Assembly: GCF_001886735.1 (NCBI RefSeq)
Contig: NZ_CP018076.1
Location: 1,364,001-1,428,000 of the forward strand
Length of the DNA: 64,000 bases
Reading direction: 5' to 3'
From: Sulfitobacter alexandrii
Lineage (GTDB): Bacteria; Pseudomonadota; Alphaproteobacteria; Rhodobacterales; Rhodobacteraceae
Shown here: piece by piece, positions 55,846-64,000 of the stretch
How positions within the stretch are numbered: position 1 is the stretch's first letter
How the letters are laid out: every line of letters starts with the position of its first letter
Notes under the pieces: model-generated
Seen by the model: only the letters and a program-made list of their open reading frames with translations
Database searches by the model: none
Told to the model about the DNA's origin: nothing
Made by a program: the position numbers and the translations under genes

Positions 55846-56727
55846 ATGCCGAAGTTGAGCCCGGCGCGGGCCCGGGACATTTCCTATTCGTGGTCCGCGC
55901 AGAGCCCGGCGGGCAGGGCGCTCATCCGATTGATGGAAAACTCGACCGGGCGCCTGCGCCTGATCCGGCGCGCGGCGGGATACGAGGACGAGGTGGGTGC
56001 CGGGGCGTGCTTCTTCGATGTCATGGTGGCGCGCTACGGCCTGACCCTCGACGTCGTGTCGGGGAGCCTCGATGCGATCCCGCGACAGGGGCCGGTCATC
56101 TTCATCGCCAACCATCCCTATGGCATTCTGGATGGGCTGATGCTGGGTCACATCATGTCGCGGTCGCGGGGGGACTTCAGGATCCTTGCGAACGCCGTCT
56201 TCAACCGCGCGCCCGACCTGCATCGCCACCTCCTGCCGATCGACTTTGCCGAGACGCGCGAGGCACTGGCGCTGAACCTCGCCACGCGGCGCTCCGCGCT
56301 CGATTACCTCGGCCGGGGCGGGACCATCGGGATCTTTCCCGGCGGCACCGTCAGCACGGCGGCAAGACCGTTTTCAAGGCCCCTCGATCCCGGCTGGCGC
56401 GGTTTCACCGCGCGGATGATCGCGAAATCCGATGCCACGGTCGTGCCGGTCTTCTTCGACGGGCAATGCAGTCGCACGTTCCAGATCGCCAGTCACCTGC
56501 ATTCGACCCTGAGGATGGGCCTGCTGATCAAGGAGTTCCGAAAACGGCTGGATACGCCGGTGCGCGTTTCCATCGGCGCGCCGCTGGGGCGGGAGGTTCT
56601 TGACCCCCTGCGCGGCGACACGAAAGCGATGATGGATTTCCTGCGAAAAGCCACATATGAGTTGTCCCCGACGCCGGTTCATGTGCATGAACTGGGGTAT
56701 GAATTCGAGGAAAGGCATCGCGCCTGA
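55846..56727 (+). CDS. Lysophospholipid acyltransferase family protein (PlsC/OlsA-like)
   Basis: 293 residues. Motif I is ANHPYGILDG (near 88-97), the NHP-G--DG variant found in hemolysin/OlsA-like acyltransferases, and motif III IGIFPGGTVS (near 163-172); a basic Arg/Lys-rich surface follows. It would transfer an acyl chain to a lyso-lipid at the membrane. The Pho box promoter suggests induction at low phosphate and therefore a role in making phosphorus-free lipids such as ornithine or other aminolipids, rather than phosphatidic acid. ATG 55846 gives a normal N-terminus. 9 nt before murI. Confidence 0.82.
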   Translation: MPKLSPARARDISYSWSAQSPAGRALIRLMENSTGRLRLIRRAAGYEDEVGAGACFFDVMVARYGLTLDVVSGSLDAIPRQGPVIFIANHPYGILDGLMLGHIMSRSRGDFRILANAVFNRAPDLHRHLLPIDFAETREALALNLATRRSALDYLGRGGTIGIFPGGTVSTAARPFSRPLDPGWRGFTARMIAKSDATVVPVFFDGQCSRTFQIASHLHSTLRMGLLIKEFRKRLDTPVRVSIGAPLGREVLDPLRGDTKAMMDFLRKATYELSPTPVHVHELGYEFEERHRA

Positions 56728-56736
56728 AGGGACGAC

Positions 56737-57546
56737 ATGGCGGTTGGCATTTTTGACAGTGGGTTGGGTGGTCTGACCATCTGGCAGGCGGTGCAGGCGC
56801 GGCTTCCGGAGGTGGAGTTCACTTATCTTGCCGACAGCGCCCACGCGCCCTACGGCGTGCGAACCGCCGATGACATCTACAACCTGACGACCGCCGCGGT
56901 CCAGCGGCTGTTCGATTCCGGCTGCGGCCTGGTCGTGCTGGCCTGCAACACGGCGTCGGCCGCCGCGCTGCGCCGCATGCAGGAATCGTGGGTGCCCACC
57001 GACAAGAGGGTGCTGGGTGTTTTCGTCCCGATGATCGAGGCGCTGACCGAACGCCAGTGGGGCGACAACTCGCCGCCGCGCGAGGTGGCGCTGAACCACG
57101 TGGCGCTGTTCGCGACCCCCGCGACGGTTTCCAGCCGTGCGTTCCAGCGCGAACTGTCGTTTCGCGCCATCGGTGTCGACGTCGAAGCGCAGGCCTGCGG
57201 CGGCGTGGTCGATGCGATCGAGGAGGGGGATTACATCCTTGCGGAGGCGCTGGTGCGAAGCCATGTGGACGCGCTCAAGCGCAAGATGCCGACCCCCCAG
57301 GCGGCGATCCTCGGCTGTACCCACTACCCCCTCATGCAGGAGGCGTTTCAGGACGCCCTGGGGCCGGACGTTCAGGTGTTTAGCCAGGCAAATCTCGTGG
57401 CCGAAAGCCTGGCGGACTACCTTGACCGGCATCCCGACATGATCGGCGGGGGCGGCAGTGCCTTCCTGACGACAGGCGACCCCAAGCAGGTGAGTTCGCG
57501 CGCGACGCAGTTCCTGCGACGACCGATCACATTCACTGCAGCCTGA
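56737..57546 (+). CDS. murI: Glutamate racemase
   Basis: 269 residues. Makes D-glutamate for peptidoglycan. The two catalytic Cys are C70 (LACNTAS) and C194 (LGCTHYP); the N-terminal [10 protein letters not shown] supplies the Asp/Ser. The C-terminal end ([16 protein letters not shown]) is normal. AAGGGACG lies 7 nt before the ATG. It follows the acyltransferase by 9 nt and may share its transcript. Together with alr at 31347 the window has two D-amino-acid racemases. Confidence 0.93.
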   Translation: MAVGIFDSGLGGLTIWQAVQARLPEVEFTYLADSAHAPYGVRTADDIYNLTTAAVQRLFDSGCGLVVLACNTASAAALRRMQESWVPTDKRVLGVFVPMIEALTERQWGDNSPPREVALNHVALFATPATVSSRAFQRELSFRAIGVDVEAQACGGVVDAIEEGDYILAEALVRSHVDALKRKMPTPQAAILGCTHYPLMQEAFQDALGPDVQVFSQANLVAESLADYLDRHPDMIGGGGSAFLTTGDPKQVSSRATQFLRRPITFTAA

Positions 57547-57584
57547 ACCCAAGATATTCCATCCCCTGCAAGAGGGACCACGAC

Positions 57585-58613
57585 ATGACCCACAACATCG
57601 CCATTCTCGGCGCGTCCGGCTATACCGGTGCTGAACTGGTCCGGCTGATCGCCGGCCATTCCTCGATGAAGATCACGGCTCTTGGCGCCAACTCCAAGGC
57701 CGGCCAGACCATGGCGGAGGTATTCCCCCACTTGCGCCATCTGGATCTTCCGGCGCTCGTCACCATCGACGAGATCGATTTTTCCGGCATCGACCTGTGC
57801 TTTTGCGCGCTGCCGCACAAGACATCGCAGGAAGTGATCGCGGCGCTGCCGCCCGACCTTAAGGTCGTCGATCTTTCCGCCGACTTCCGGTTGCGCGATC
57901 CCGCGGCCTACAAGAAATGGTACGGCAACGACCATGCCGCGCTGGCCCAGCAGGAGGAAGCGGTCTACGGGCTCACCGAGTTCTACCGCGAGGAAATCGC
58001 CTCCGCGCGGCTGGTGGCCGGAACGGGCTGCAACGCGGCGACGGGGCAGTTCGCCCTGCGGCCGCTGATCGCCGCCGGGGTGATCGACCTCGACGAGATC
58101 ATCATGGACCTGAAATGCGCGGTTTCGGGCGCAGGGCGCTCGCTCAAGGAAAACCTGCTGCACGCGGAACTGTCCGAAGGCTATCATGCCTATTCCGTGG
58201 GCGGGACACACCGGCACCTGGGAGAGTTCGACCAGGAATTTTCGAAAGTGGCGGGACGGCCCGTGCAGGTTCAGTTCACGCCGCATCTAGTCCCCGCAAA
58301 CCGCGGGATCCTCGCGACCTGTTACGTCAAGGGTGACGCCCAAGCCATTCTGGATACACTCGAAAAGGCGTATGAGGCAGAGCCTTTCATCAAGGTGCTG
58401 CCACTGGGCGAAGCGCCCAGCACGCGTCACATCCGGGGCTCGAACTTCTGCCATATCGGAGTTGTGCGCGACCGGATCGAAGGGCGGGCATTGGTGATTG
58501 CGGCGCTCGACAATCTCACGAAAGGGTCAAGCGGGCAGGCGTTGCAGAACGCCAACCTGATGTTAGATATCGAAGAGACGGAGGGGCTGATGATGGCGCC
58601 CCTCTTCCCATGA
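57585..58613 (+). CDS. argC: N-acetyl-gamma-glutamyl-phosphate reductase
   Basis: 342 residues. NADPH-dependent third step of arginine synthesis. The Rossmann motif is [15 protein letters not shown] (residues 6-20); the active-site Cys lies in [17 protein letters not shown] and a conserved His in [18 protein letters not shown] lies about 7 nt before the ATG. It ends 15 nt before ccmE and 38 nt after murI. Confidence 0.95.
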   Translation: MTHNIAILGASGYTGAELVRLIAGHSSMKITALGANSKAGQTMAEVFPHLRHLDLPALVTIDEIDFSGIDLCFCALPHKTSQEVIAALPPDLKVVDLSADFRLRDPAAYKKWYGNDHAALAQQEEAVYGLTEFYREEIASARLVAGTGCNAATGQFALRPLIAAGVIDLDEIIMDLKCAVSGAGRSLKENLLHAELSEGYHAYSVGGTHRHLGEFDQEFSKVAGRPVQVQFTPHLVPANRGILATCYVKGDAQAILDTLEKAYEAEPFIKVLPLGEAPSTRHIRGSNFCHIGVVRDRIEGRALVIAALDNLTKGSSGQALQNANLMLDIEETEGLMMAPLFP

Positions 58614-58628
58614 GGATCCGATAGCGCG

Positions 58629-59072
58629 ATGAAAAGCCTGAAAAAGCAGCGTCGAATTCAGGTCATCGCCGTGGCGGTCGTTGCCCTGATCGTCTCCACG
58701 GCGCTGATCGGCTACGCGATGCGCGATGGGATCAATTTCTTTCGCGCACCCTCGCAAGTGATGGCGGAGCCGCCTGCGCCCAACGAAGTCTTCCGCATCG
58801 GCGGCCTTGTCGAGGCGGGCAGCCTTGTGCGCGGCGATGGCGAAACGGTGCGGTTCAGCGTGACCGATGGCGGGGCGACCGTCCCCGTTACTTTCAGCGG
58901 TGTTCTGCCGGATCTGTTCGAGGAGAACCAGGGCATGGTCGGCACCGGGCGCTACGTGAACGGTGTCTTCGAAGCCTCTGAAATCCTTGCGAAACACGAC
59001 GAAACCTACATGCCGAAGGAAGTTGTGGACGCCCTGAAGGAACAGGGCGTCTACAAGGCGCCGGAGGGCTGA
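58629..59072 (+). CDS. ccmE: Cytochrome c maturation heme chaperone CcmE
   Basis: 147 residues. Periplasmic heme chaperone with a single N-terminal transmembrane helix (about 8-30, after KSLKKQRR) and an OB-fold domain. The heme-binding His is H123 in AKHDETYMPKEV, followed by the conserved Tyr. Works with CcmF and CcmH, encoded 1.3 kb downstream beyond two unrelated lysis genes. Confidence 0.95.
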   Translation: MKSLKKQRRIQVIAVAVVALIVSTALIGYAMRDGINFFRAPSQVMAEPPAPNEVFRIGGLVEAGSLVRGDGETVRFSVTDGGATVPVTFSGVLPDLFEENQGMVGTGRYVNGVFEASEILAKHDETYMPKEVVDALKEQGVYKAPEG

Positions 59073-59098
59073 GCAACGCGCGGTCGGCCTCGCTTTCG

Positions 59099-59140
59099 TT
59101 AAGTCTTTCCTGAGCAGTCTTTGCCCCGATCATCGGGCAA
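59099..59140 (+). promoter_or_regulatory. CtrA-like half-site and leader hairpin before the endolysin gene
   Basis: TTAA (59099-59102), then 7 nt, then CTGA (59110-59113), resembles a degenerate CtrA site (TTAA-N7-TTAA). TTGCCCCGAT (59121-59130) and CATCGGGCAA (59131-59140) form a hairpin that abuts the Shine-Dalgarno GGAG (59141-59144) of the endolysin, so it may influence ribosome access. Gene-transfer-agent lysis genes are CtrA-dependent in Rhodobacter capsulatus; the link here is inference. Confidence 0.3.
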
Positions 59141-59152
59141 GGAGCGGCAGAC

Positions 59153-59764
59153 ATGCAGACGGTCAGGCAGATCGCCGAAGCCATCGTGGCACGGGAGGGC
59201 GGTTTCGTGGACGACCCCGACGATCCGGGCGGGGCGACCAATTTTGGGGTCACGATCCACACGATGCGGCGGCTGGGGCTGGACCTGAACAGGGATGGCA
59301 AGGTCGATGCGGTCGATGTGCGCAGCCTGACGCAGAGGGATGCGGTGGACATCTTCATCCGCCATTACTTCGACCGGCCCCTGATCGGTGACCTGCCGAC
59401 GATGCTTCAGCCCAGCGTTTTCGACATGTACGTGAACGCGGGGGCGAACGCGATCCGCATCCTTCAGGGGCTGCTGACGCAGATGGGCTATGACGTTGCG
59501 GTGGACGGGCTGCTTGGGCCGCAGACCGTCGGCGCGGTCCAGAGCGCGATGCGCCGCGGGGCGGATGCCTTTGTCGATGCTTATGGCATCGCGCGGCGCA
59601 ACTACTACTTCCGTCTCGCGGACCGTCGCCCGGCGAGCCGCAAGTACGCCCGCAGCAGGGCTGGCGGCAAGGGGGGCTGGATCAAGCGGGCCGAGGAGTT
59701 CATTTCGCCGCAGTACCACCTGACCGCCGCGGCATTCCAGCAAAGGATCGCGGCATGGGACTGA
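59153..59764 (+). CDS. Glycoside hydrolase family 108 endolysin (GTA-type)
   Basis: 203 residues. Muramidase-like GH108 domain (residues 1-90) with the catalytic Glu in REGGFVDDPDDPGGATNFGV (E15), then a peptidoglycan-binding-3-like domain (MGYDVAVDGLLGPQTVGAV). No signal peptide, so export needs a holin, and the next gene (overlap 10 nt) encodes one. Together they match the endolysin/holin pair that lyses Rhodobacter capsulatus cells to release gene transfer agent, which also lies outside the main GTA cluster. GGAG precedes the ATG. Confidence 0.82.
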   Translation: MQTVRQIAEAIVAREGGFVDDPDDPGGATNFGVTIHTMRRLGLDLNRDGKVDAVDVRSLTQRDAVDIFIRHYFDRPLIGDLPTMLQPSVFDMYVNAGANAIRILQGLLTQMGYDVAVDGLLGPQTVGAVQSAMRRGADAFVDAYGIARRNYYFRLADRRPASRKYARSRAGGKGGWIKRAEEFISPQYHLTAAAFQQRIAAWD

Positions 59765-60330
59765 TCGAGAACATTCTGGGACTGGTCTTTGGCGGCGGGC
59801 GCAACGCGCTGCGCGAGACGGTCGAGGTCTTTCGCGAAAACGCAGAGGCCGGGGCGGTACGCGGGGCAGAGGCCCGGAATCAGGCCACGACGCAGTTTGC
59901 GGCGGAGTTCGCGCTGGCGCGGCAGGGCCGTTTCGACCGCTTCATGGACGGGTTGAACCGCCTGCCGCGTCCGGCGCTGGCGCTTGGGACGCTGGGCCTG
60001 TTCGTGTCCGCGATGGTCGATCCGCTGTGGTTTTCCGAACGCATGCAGGGGATCGCGCTGGTGCCCGAACCCCTGTGGTGGCTGCTTGGCGTCATCGTTT
60101 CGTTCTACTTCGGCGCGCGCCACCAGCTGAAGGCCCAGCAATTCCAGCGCGAGATCGCGGGCAGCGTCGTGCGGTTGCCGCAAGTGCTGGACAACATCGG
60201 CCAGATCAGGGCGCTGCGTGCCGACAGTCCGCGCGCTGCGGACACGGATGGCGATGCGCGCCTCGCCGTCGCGGCGATCGCGCCAGACGCCAACCCGGCG
60301 CTCGAGGTGTGGAAGCGCGGCGCGGCCTGA
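59755..60330 (+). CDS. GTA-type holin
   Basis: 191 residues. Hydrophobic segments at about 78-100 and 110-130, with a weaker N-terminal one at 1-15, fit the holin family of three transmembrane segments named for gene transfer agent release (PF11351). A charged helical N-terminal region precedes them, and the C-terminus is soluble. The start overlaps the endolysin by 10 nt. Role: to form membrane holes so the endolysin reaches the cell wall. Confidence 0.72.
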   Translation: MGLIENILGLVFGGGRNALRETVEVFRENAEAGAVRGAEARNQATTQFAAEFALARQGRFDRFMDGLNRLPRPALALGTLGLFVSAMVDPLWFSERMQGIALVPEPLWWLLGVIVSFYFGARHQLKAQQFQREIAGSVVRLPQVLDNIGQIRALRADSPRAADTDGDARLAVAAIAPDANPALEVWKRGAA

Positions 60331-60414
60331 AGGGCGGGCGGCTGCGACGCTTTGATGCGCCGCGGCCCACAGAAACCCATGGCGGCGGCACGGGCCCGGC
60401 CCTATACTCGGGTC

Positions 60415-62382
60415 ATGATCACAGAGCTCGGACATTTCGCCCTGATCCTCGCCTTCGCAGTGGCGATCGTTCAGATGATCGTGCCCCTCGTGGGCGCGCA
60501 AAAGCGGTGGCCCGGGTGGATGGCGGTCGCGGAGCCCGCGGCGGGCGCGCAGTTCGCCCTGACGGCGCTGAGTTTCGGCGCGCTGATGTGGGCCTTCATC
60601 AACTCCGATTTCTCCCTTCGGCTCGTGGTGCAGAACAGCCATTCCGCGAAACCGCTGCTTTACAAGATCAGCGGCACATGGGGCAATCACGAAGGGTCGA
60701 TGCTGCTGTGGGTGCTGATCGTCACGCTTTTCGGCGCCATGGCGGCATGGTTCGGCGGCAACCTGCCGCCCACGCTGCGGGCGCGGGTGCTGTCGGTGCA
60801 GGCGGCCATCGCGGTCGCGTTCTTCGCGTTCATCATCTTCACCTCCAACCCCTTCCTGCGGTTGGAGACTCCGCCCTTTGACGGTCGTGACCTGAACCCG
60901 CTCCTGCAGGATCCGGGTCTCGCCTTTCACCCGCCGTTCCTCTACCTCGGCTACGTGGGGCTAAGCATGGCCTTCAGCTTTGCCGTCGCCGCGCTCATCG
61001 AGGGGCGCGTTGACGCCGCATGGGGCCGTTGGGTGCGCCCGTGGACCCTGGCCGCGTGGATCTTCCTGACGATCGGCATCGCCCTGGGATCCTGGTGGGC
61101 CTATTACGAACTGGGCTGGGGCGGTTTCTGGTTCTGGGATCCGGTGGAAAACGCAAGCTTCATGCCGTGGCTTCTGGCGGCGGCGCTGCTGCATTCGGCC
61201 ATCGTGGTCGAGAAACGCGAAAGCCTGAAAAGCTGGACGATCCTGCTGGCCATTCTCGCGTTCGGCTTCTCGTTGATCGGCACCTTCATCGTGCGCTCGG
61301 GCCTTCTGACGAGCGTGCATGCCTTCGCCAACGATCCTGAAAGAGGTGTTTTCATCCTCGGTATCATGGCGTTCTTCATGGGTGGGGCGCTGATCCTGTT
61401 CACCCTGCGGGCCAGGGTGATGGAGGCCAAGGGTGTCTTCGGCCTCGTCAGCCGCGAGTCCGCGCTGGTGGTGAACAACCTGCTGCTGGCCGTCGCCTGT
61501 TTCGTTGTGTTCGTGGGGACGATGTGGCCCCTGCTGGCCGAGATGTTCTTTGACCGCAAACTCAGCGTGGGCCCGCCGTTCTTCAACGCGGCCTTCACGC
61601 CGTTCATGGTGCTTCTGGGGCTCATCCTCCCTGTCGGCTCCGTGCTGCCGTGGAAGCGCGCGCGGCTCGGTCGGGCGATCCGCCCGCTGCGCTATGCCTT
61701 CGTGCTTGCCCTGGCGGTCGGCGGGCTGGCTTGGGCCATGCAGTCGGGGCGCAGCCTGCTGGGACCGATGGGGCTGTTCCTGGGCGCCTGGCTGATCGCC
61801 GGCGTGGTCGTGGAACTGGCGCAGCGCACGGGGCGCGGGGCGGGTCGCCTGGCGCGGCTGCGGCGCCTGCCGCGCGCCGACTGGGGCAAAGCGGTCGCCC
61901 ACGCGGGGCTGGGCGTGACCATCGCGGGCATCGCGGGGCTCACGGCCTGGACACAGGACGACATCCGCGTCGCGCAGTTGGGCCAGCCGTGGGAGGTTGG
62001 CGGCTACACCCTGACGCTGAACGCGGTGAACGACATCCGCGGGCCGAACTACCAGTCGACGCAGGCCGACGTCACCCTGTCGAAGGATGGCAGCGTCATT
62101 TCGCAATTGCAGCCGGAAAAGCGTTTCTACCCCGTCGCGCGGATGCCGACCACGGAGGCCGCGATCGACTATAACCTCGCACGCGACGTCTATGTCGTGA
62201 TCGGGGATCGCCAGCAGAACGGCGGCTGGACCGTGCGCGTCTACATCAAGCCGCTCACGAACTGGATCTGGATCGGCTGTGGGCTGATGGCGCTTGGCGG
62301 TCTGCTCAGCCTCAGCGACCGCCGCTTCCGCGTCGCCGCCGGGGCGCGCAAGACCCGCAGGGCAGCGGTGCCGGCGGAATGA
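60415..62382 (+). CDS. ccmF: Heme lyase CcmF/NrfE family
   Basis: 655 residues, about 15 helices. Cytochrome c heme ligation core protein. The family-defining WWD domain is seen as GGFWFWDPVENASFMPWLL, with GSWWAYYELGWGG before it, and further heme-ligand His in FHPPFLYLGYVG and HSAIVVEKRES. ATG 60415 was chosen because MITELGHFALILA is the usual start; upstream in-frame starts precede it without support. It overlaps ccmH by 4 nt. Confidence 0.95.
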   Translation: MITELGHFALILAFAVAIVQMIVPLVGAQKRWPGWMAVAEPAAGAQFALTALSFGALMWAFINSDFSLRLVVQNSHSAKPLLYKISGTWGNHEGSMLLWVLIVTLFGAMAAWFGGNLPPTLRARVLSVQAAIAVAFFAFIIFTSNPFLRLETPPFDGRDLNPLLQDPGLAFHPPFLYLGYVGLSMAFSFAVAALIEGRVDAAWGRWVRPWTLAAWIFLTIGIALGSWWAYYELGWGGFWFWDPVENASFMPWLLAAALLHSAIVVEKRESLKSWTILLAILAFGFSLIGTFIVRSGLLTSVHAFANDPERGVFILGIMAFFMGGALILFTLRARVMEAKGVFGLVSRESALVVNNLLLAVACFVVFVGTMWPLLAEMFFDRKLSVGPPFFNAAFTPFMVLLGLILPVGSVLPWKRARLGRAIRPLRYAFVLALAVGGLAWAMQSGRSLLGPMGLFLGAWLIAGVVVELAQRTGRGAGRLARLRRLPRADWGKAVAHAGLGVTIAGIAGLTAWTQDDIRVAQLGQPWEVGGYTLTLNAVNDIRGPNYQSTQADVTLSKDGSVISQLQPEKRFYPVARMPTTEAAIDYNLARDVYVVIGDRQQNGGWTVRVYIKPLTNWIWIGCGLMALGGLLSLSDRRFRVAAGARKTRRAAVPAE

Positions 62383-62831
62383 AACGGCTGGTCCTGATCC
62401 TGATGTTGCTGGCGTCGCCGCTCGCCGCGGTACAGCCGGACGAGATGCTTGACGATCCCGCGCTCGAGGCGCGGGCGCGGGAGCTTTCCAAGGGACTGCG
62501 CTGTCTGGTGTGCCGGAACGAGAGCATCGACGAAAGCAACGCGAGCCTGGCCCGTGACTTACGGATCCTGCTGCGCGAAAGGCTCGTGGCCGGTGACAGC
62601 GACGAGGAGGCCGTGGATTTCATCGTGCAGCGCTACGGCGAATACGTCCTGCTTCGGCCCGAGGCGACGGGCGCGAACTGGCTGCTTTGGGGGGCGGGCC
62701 CGCTGATGCTGCTGGTCGCGGGCGGCGTGGGCTTTGCCTATGTCCGCGGCCGGTCGCGGGCGCCTCGCGCGGAGGAGGCCGCGCTTACCGCCGATGAACG
62801 GGCGCGGCTGCGCGAGATTCTCGAGGACTGA
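62379..62831 (+). CDS. ccmH: Cytochrome c maturation protein CcmH (CycL-like)
   Basis: 150 residues. A signal peptide (MKRLVLILMLLASPLAA) is followed by the thiol motif LRCLVCRNESIDES (C42, C45), the apocytochrome c reductant site, then a C-terminal transmembrane helix (about 103-122) and a basic tail. The ATG overlaps the ccmF stop (ATGA). No ccmI-like gene follows here. Confidence 0.95.
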   Translation: MKRLVLILMLLASPLAAVQPDEMLDDPALEARARELSKGLRCLVCRNESIDESNASLARDLRILLRERLVAGDSDEEAVDFIVQRYGEYVLLRPEATGANWLLWGAGPLMLLVAGGVGFAYVRGRSRAPRAEEAALTADERARLREILED

Positions 62832-62905
62832 CGTGCGGTTTCGCTGGCCCGCCCGGTGTGCTTTGCTATCAAGGAGCAAACGCTGCAAGGGAAGGAACCG
62901 GACAC

Positions 62906-63682
62906 ATGGAATATCAGACGATCACCTACGCGGTGGCGGATGACATCGCCACGATCACGCTCAATCGCGCCGACAAGATGAACGCGCTGACCACGCAGAT
63001 GCGGGCGGAAATCACCCATGCAGCTACACAGGGCGGCAAGGAAGCGCGGGTCGTGGTCATCACCGGCGCGGGCAAGGCCTTCTGTTCGGGGCAGGATCTG
63101 GGTGACGGCCCTTCTGCCGCATCGCTGGATCTGGAGCGTACCCTGCGCGACGAATATGCGCCCATGCTGCGTGCGATCGTCAACTGTCCGGTGCCGACCA
63201 TCGCCGCGGTGAACGGCCCCGCGGCGGGGGCGGGTGCCAATCTGGCGCTGGCCTGCGACGTGGTTTTCGCTGCCGAAAGCGCGTACTTCATGCAGGCGTT
63301 CACGCGGATCGGGCTGATTCCGGATGCGGGGGGCACCTACGTTCTGCCGCGCAGCATGGGCACGGCCAAGGCGATGGGCGCGGCCCTGTTCGCTGACAAG
63401 ATCAGCGCGCGGCAGGCGGACGACTGGGGCATGATCTGGTCGGCGGTCCCGGATGCGGATTTTGCCACCCGTTGGAAGGAAAGCGCCGCCCAGCTCGCGA
63501 AGGGGCCGACCGCCGCCTATGCAGCGGCCAAGCAGGCCATCCGCGGGGGCTGGGACCACAGCTTCGAGGATCAGCTGACCCAGGAGGCGGAACTTCAGGG
63601 GCAGTGCGGCAATACCCGCGACTTCAAGGAGGGGGTGCTTGCCTTCATCGAGAAGCGCAAGCCGACATTCGAAGGGCGCTGA
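62906..63682 (+). CDS. Enoyl-CoA hydratase/isomerase (PaaG-like)
   Basis: 258 residues. Crotonase fold: the oxyanion-hole loops are CSGQDLGDG and AAGAGANLALACDVVF; the catalytic-region motif FTRIGLIPDAGGTYVLPR has Asp rather than the second Glu of classical hydratases, as in PaaG (2-(1,2-epoxy-1,2-dihydrophenyl)acetyl-CoA isomerase). Involved in fatty-acid or phenylacetate-type degradation. AAGGGAAGG lies about 9 nt before the ATG. 74 nt after ccmH; may have its own promoter. Confidence 0.85.
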   Translation: MEYQTITYAVADDIATITLNRADKMNALTTQMRAEITHAATQGGKEARVVVITGAGKAFCSGQDLGDGPSAASLDLERTLRDEYAPMLRAIVNCPVPTIAAVNGPAAGAGANLALACDVVFAAESAYFMQAFTRIGLIPDAGGTYVLPRSMGTAKAMGAALFADKISARQADDWGMIWSAVPDADFATRWKESAAQLAKGPTAAYAAAKQAIRGGWDHSFEDQLTQEAELQGQCGNTRDFKEGVLAFIEKRKPTFEGR

Positions 63683-63703
63683 CCGGCGCGTCGGGGCGGC
63701 GGC

Positions 63704-64000
63704 TCAGGTCGTCCGCTCCACCAACAACACATCTTCCTTGCTGGGCGCGGGACCGTTGGCGCTGGCCACGACCGCGACGGCCACGCCGTCGGCCAGTACC
63801 GTGTGGACCGAACCGGATACCTGCCGGATGGTGATTTCCGGTGGCGTCTGGCCCTTGTCGTAGACCACGGCGATCTGATCGCTGTCGCGCAGGCTGTCGG
63901 GCACGAGCGCGCCATGCGGGCCGGGCTCCGACCGCGCTCCGGTCGGCAGGAGGCTGGCCGCGCGGTCCCAGCGCAAGTGTCCCCGCGCGGGTCGGTCGGA
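63704..64000 (-). CDS. Uncharacterised protein, 5' end outside the window
   Basis: The frame is open to the right edge, so only the last 98 codons are visible. The C-terminal region (about 60 residues) contains beta-strand-rich segments (DSDQIAVVYDKG, TIRQVSGSVHTVLADGVAVAVVA) and ends DVLLVERTT. Minus strand, convergent with the enoyl-CoA hydratase gene, 21 nt apart. I recognise no family. Confidence 0.5.
   Translation of the reverse strand, partial: SDRPARGHLRWDRAASLLPTGARSEPGPHGALVPDSLRDSDQIAVVYDKGQTPPEITIRQVSGSVHTVLADGVAVAVVASANGPAPSKEDVLLVERTT

Overview
The window looks like a stretch of chromosome from a high-GC alphaproteobacterium of the family Rhodobacteraceae (Roseobacter group). 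The signs are a full nuoA-N cluster interrupted by the small accessory genes typical of this family (DUF5337, DUF5333, a NuoE with a long helix-hairpin-helix tail), a birA-coaX-rnj tail behind nuoN, and an endolysin/holin pair of the gene-transfer-agent type beside cytochrome c maturation genes. I saw no insertion sequences, tRNA or rRNA genes, or CRISPR arrays. All calls come from reading the sequence; no database search was run.

Layout. 1-1700: the end of a membrane protein resembling an ABC-exporter transmembrane domain, then an NAD-dependent epimerase. 1761-21707: the complex I (NADH:quinone oxidoreductase) operon, plus strand, with all 14 nuo genes. Between them sit at least 13 extra genes, many joined to a nuo gene by 1-10 nt start/stop overlaps: two tiny genes between C and D, one between D and E, an HHH-domain paralogue and DUF5337 between E and F, a MAPEG-methyltransferase-lipoprotein-DUF5333 block between F and G, a lipoprotein between G and H, a carboxymuconolactone-decarboxylase-like gene between I and J, and two candidate 24-residue membrane peptides between J and K. 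21762-24955: birA, coaX and rnj continue co-directionally.

24963-33750, minus strand: a secreted hypothetical, a DEAD-box helicase, a glycosyltransferase, prfC, a coiled-coil membrane protein, pqiA, alr and a metallo-beta-lactamase-fold protein. 33813-35932, plus strand: a sterol-desaturase-type hydroxylase and a secreted alpha/beta hydrolase. 36038-46310, minus strand: dnaB, pyrE, pyrC, then a tightly coupled cluster of three glycosyltransferases (one fused to an unknown N-terminal region), a sulfotransferase and an FkbM-type methyltransferase, probably for a surface glycan.

46545-48773, plus: a MoxR ATPase and CoxE-like VWA protein. 48827-52202, minus: purL, a structured small-RNA candidate with a strong terminator, and a LysR regulator that faces a fused indolepyruvate ferredoxin oxidoreductase (52368-55781). 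55782-64000, plus: an acyltransferase behind a near-ideal Pho box promoter, murI, argC, ccmE, the endolysin/holin pair, ccmF, ccmH, an enoyl-CoA hydratase/isomerase, and a partial minus-strand gene at the edge.

The observations most worth a second look are the accessory genes woven into the nuo operon, the PhoB-type promoter in front of the acyltransferase, the GTA-type lysis cassette inside the ccm genes, the glycosyltransferase/sulfotransferase cluster with its fusion protein, and the small RNA candidate upstream of purL.
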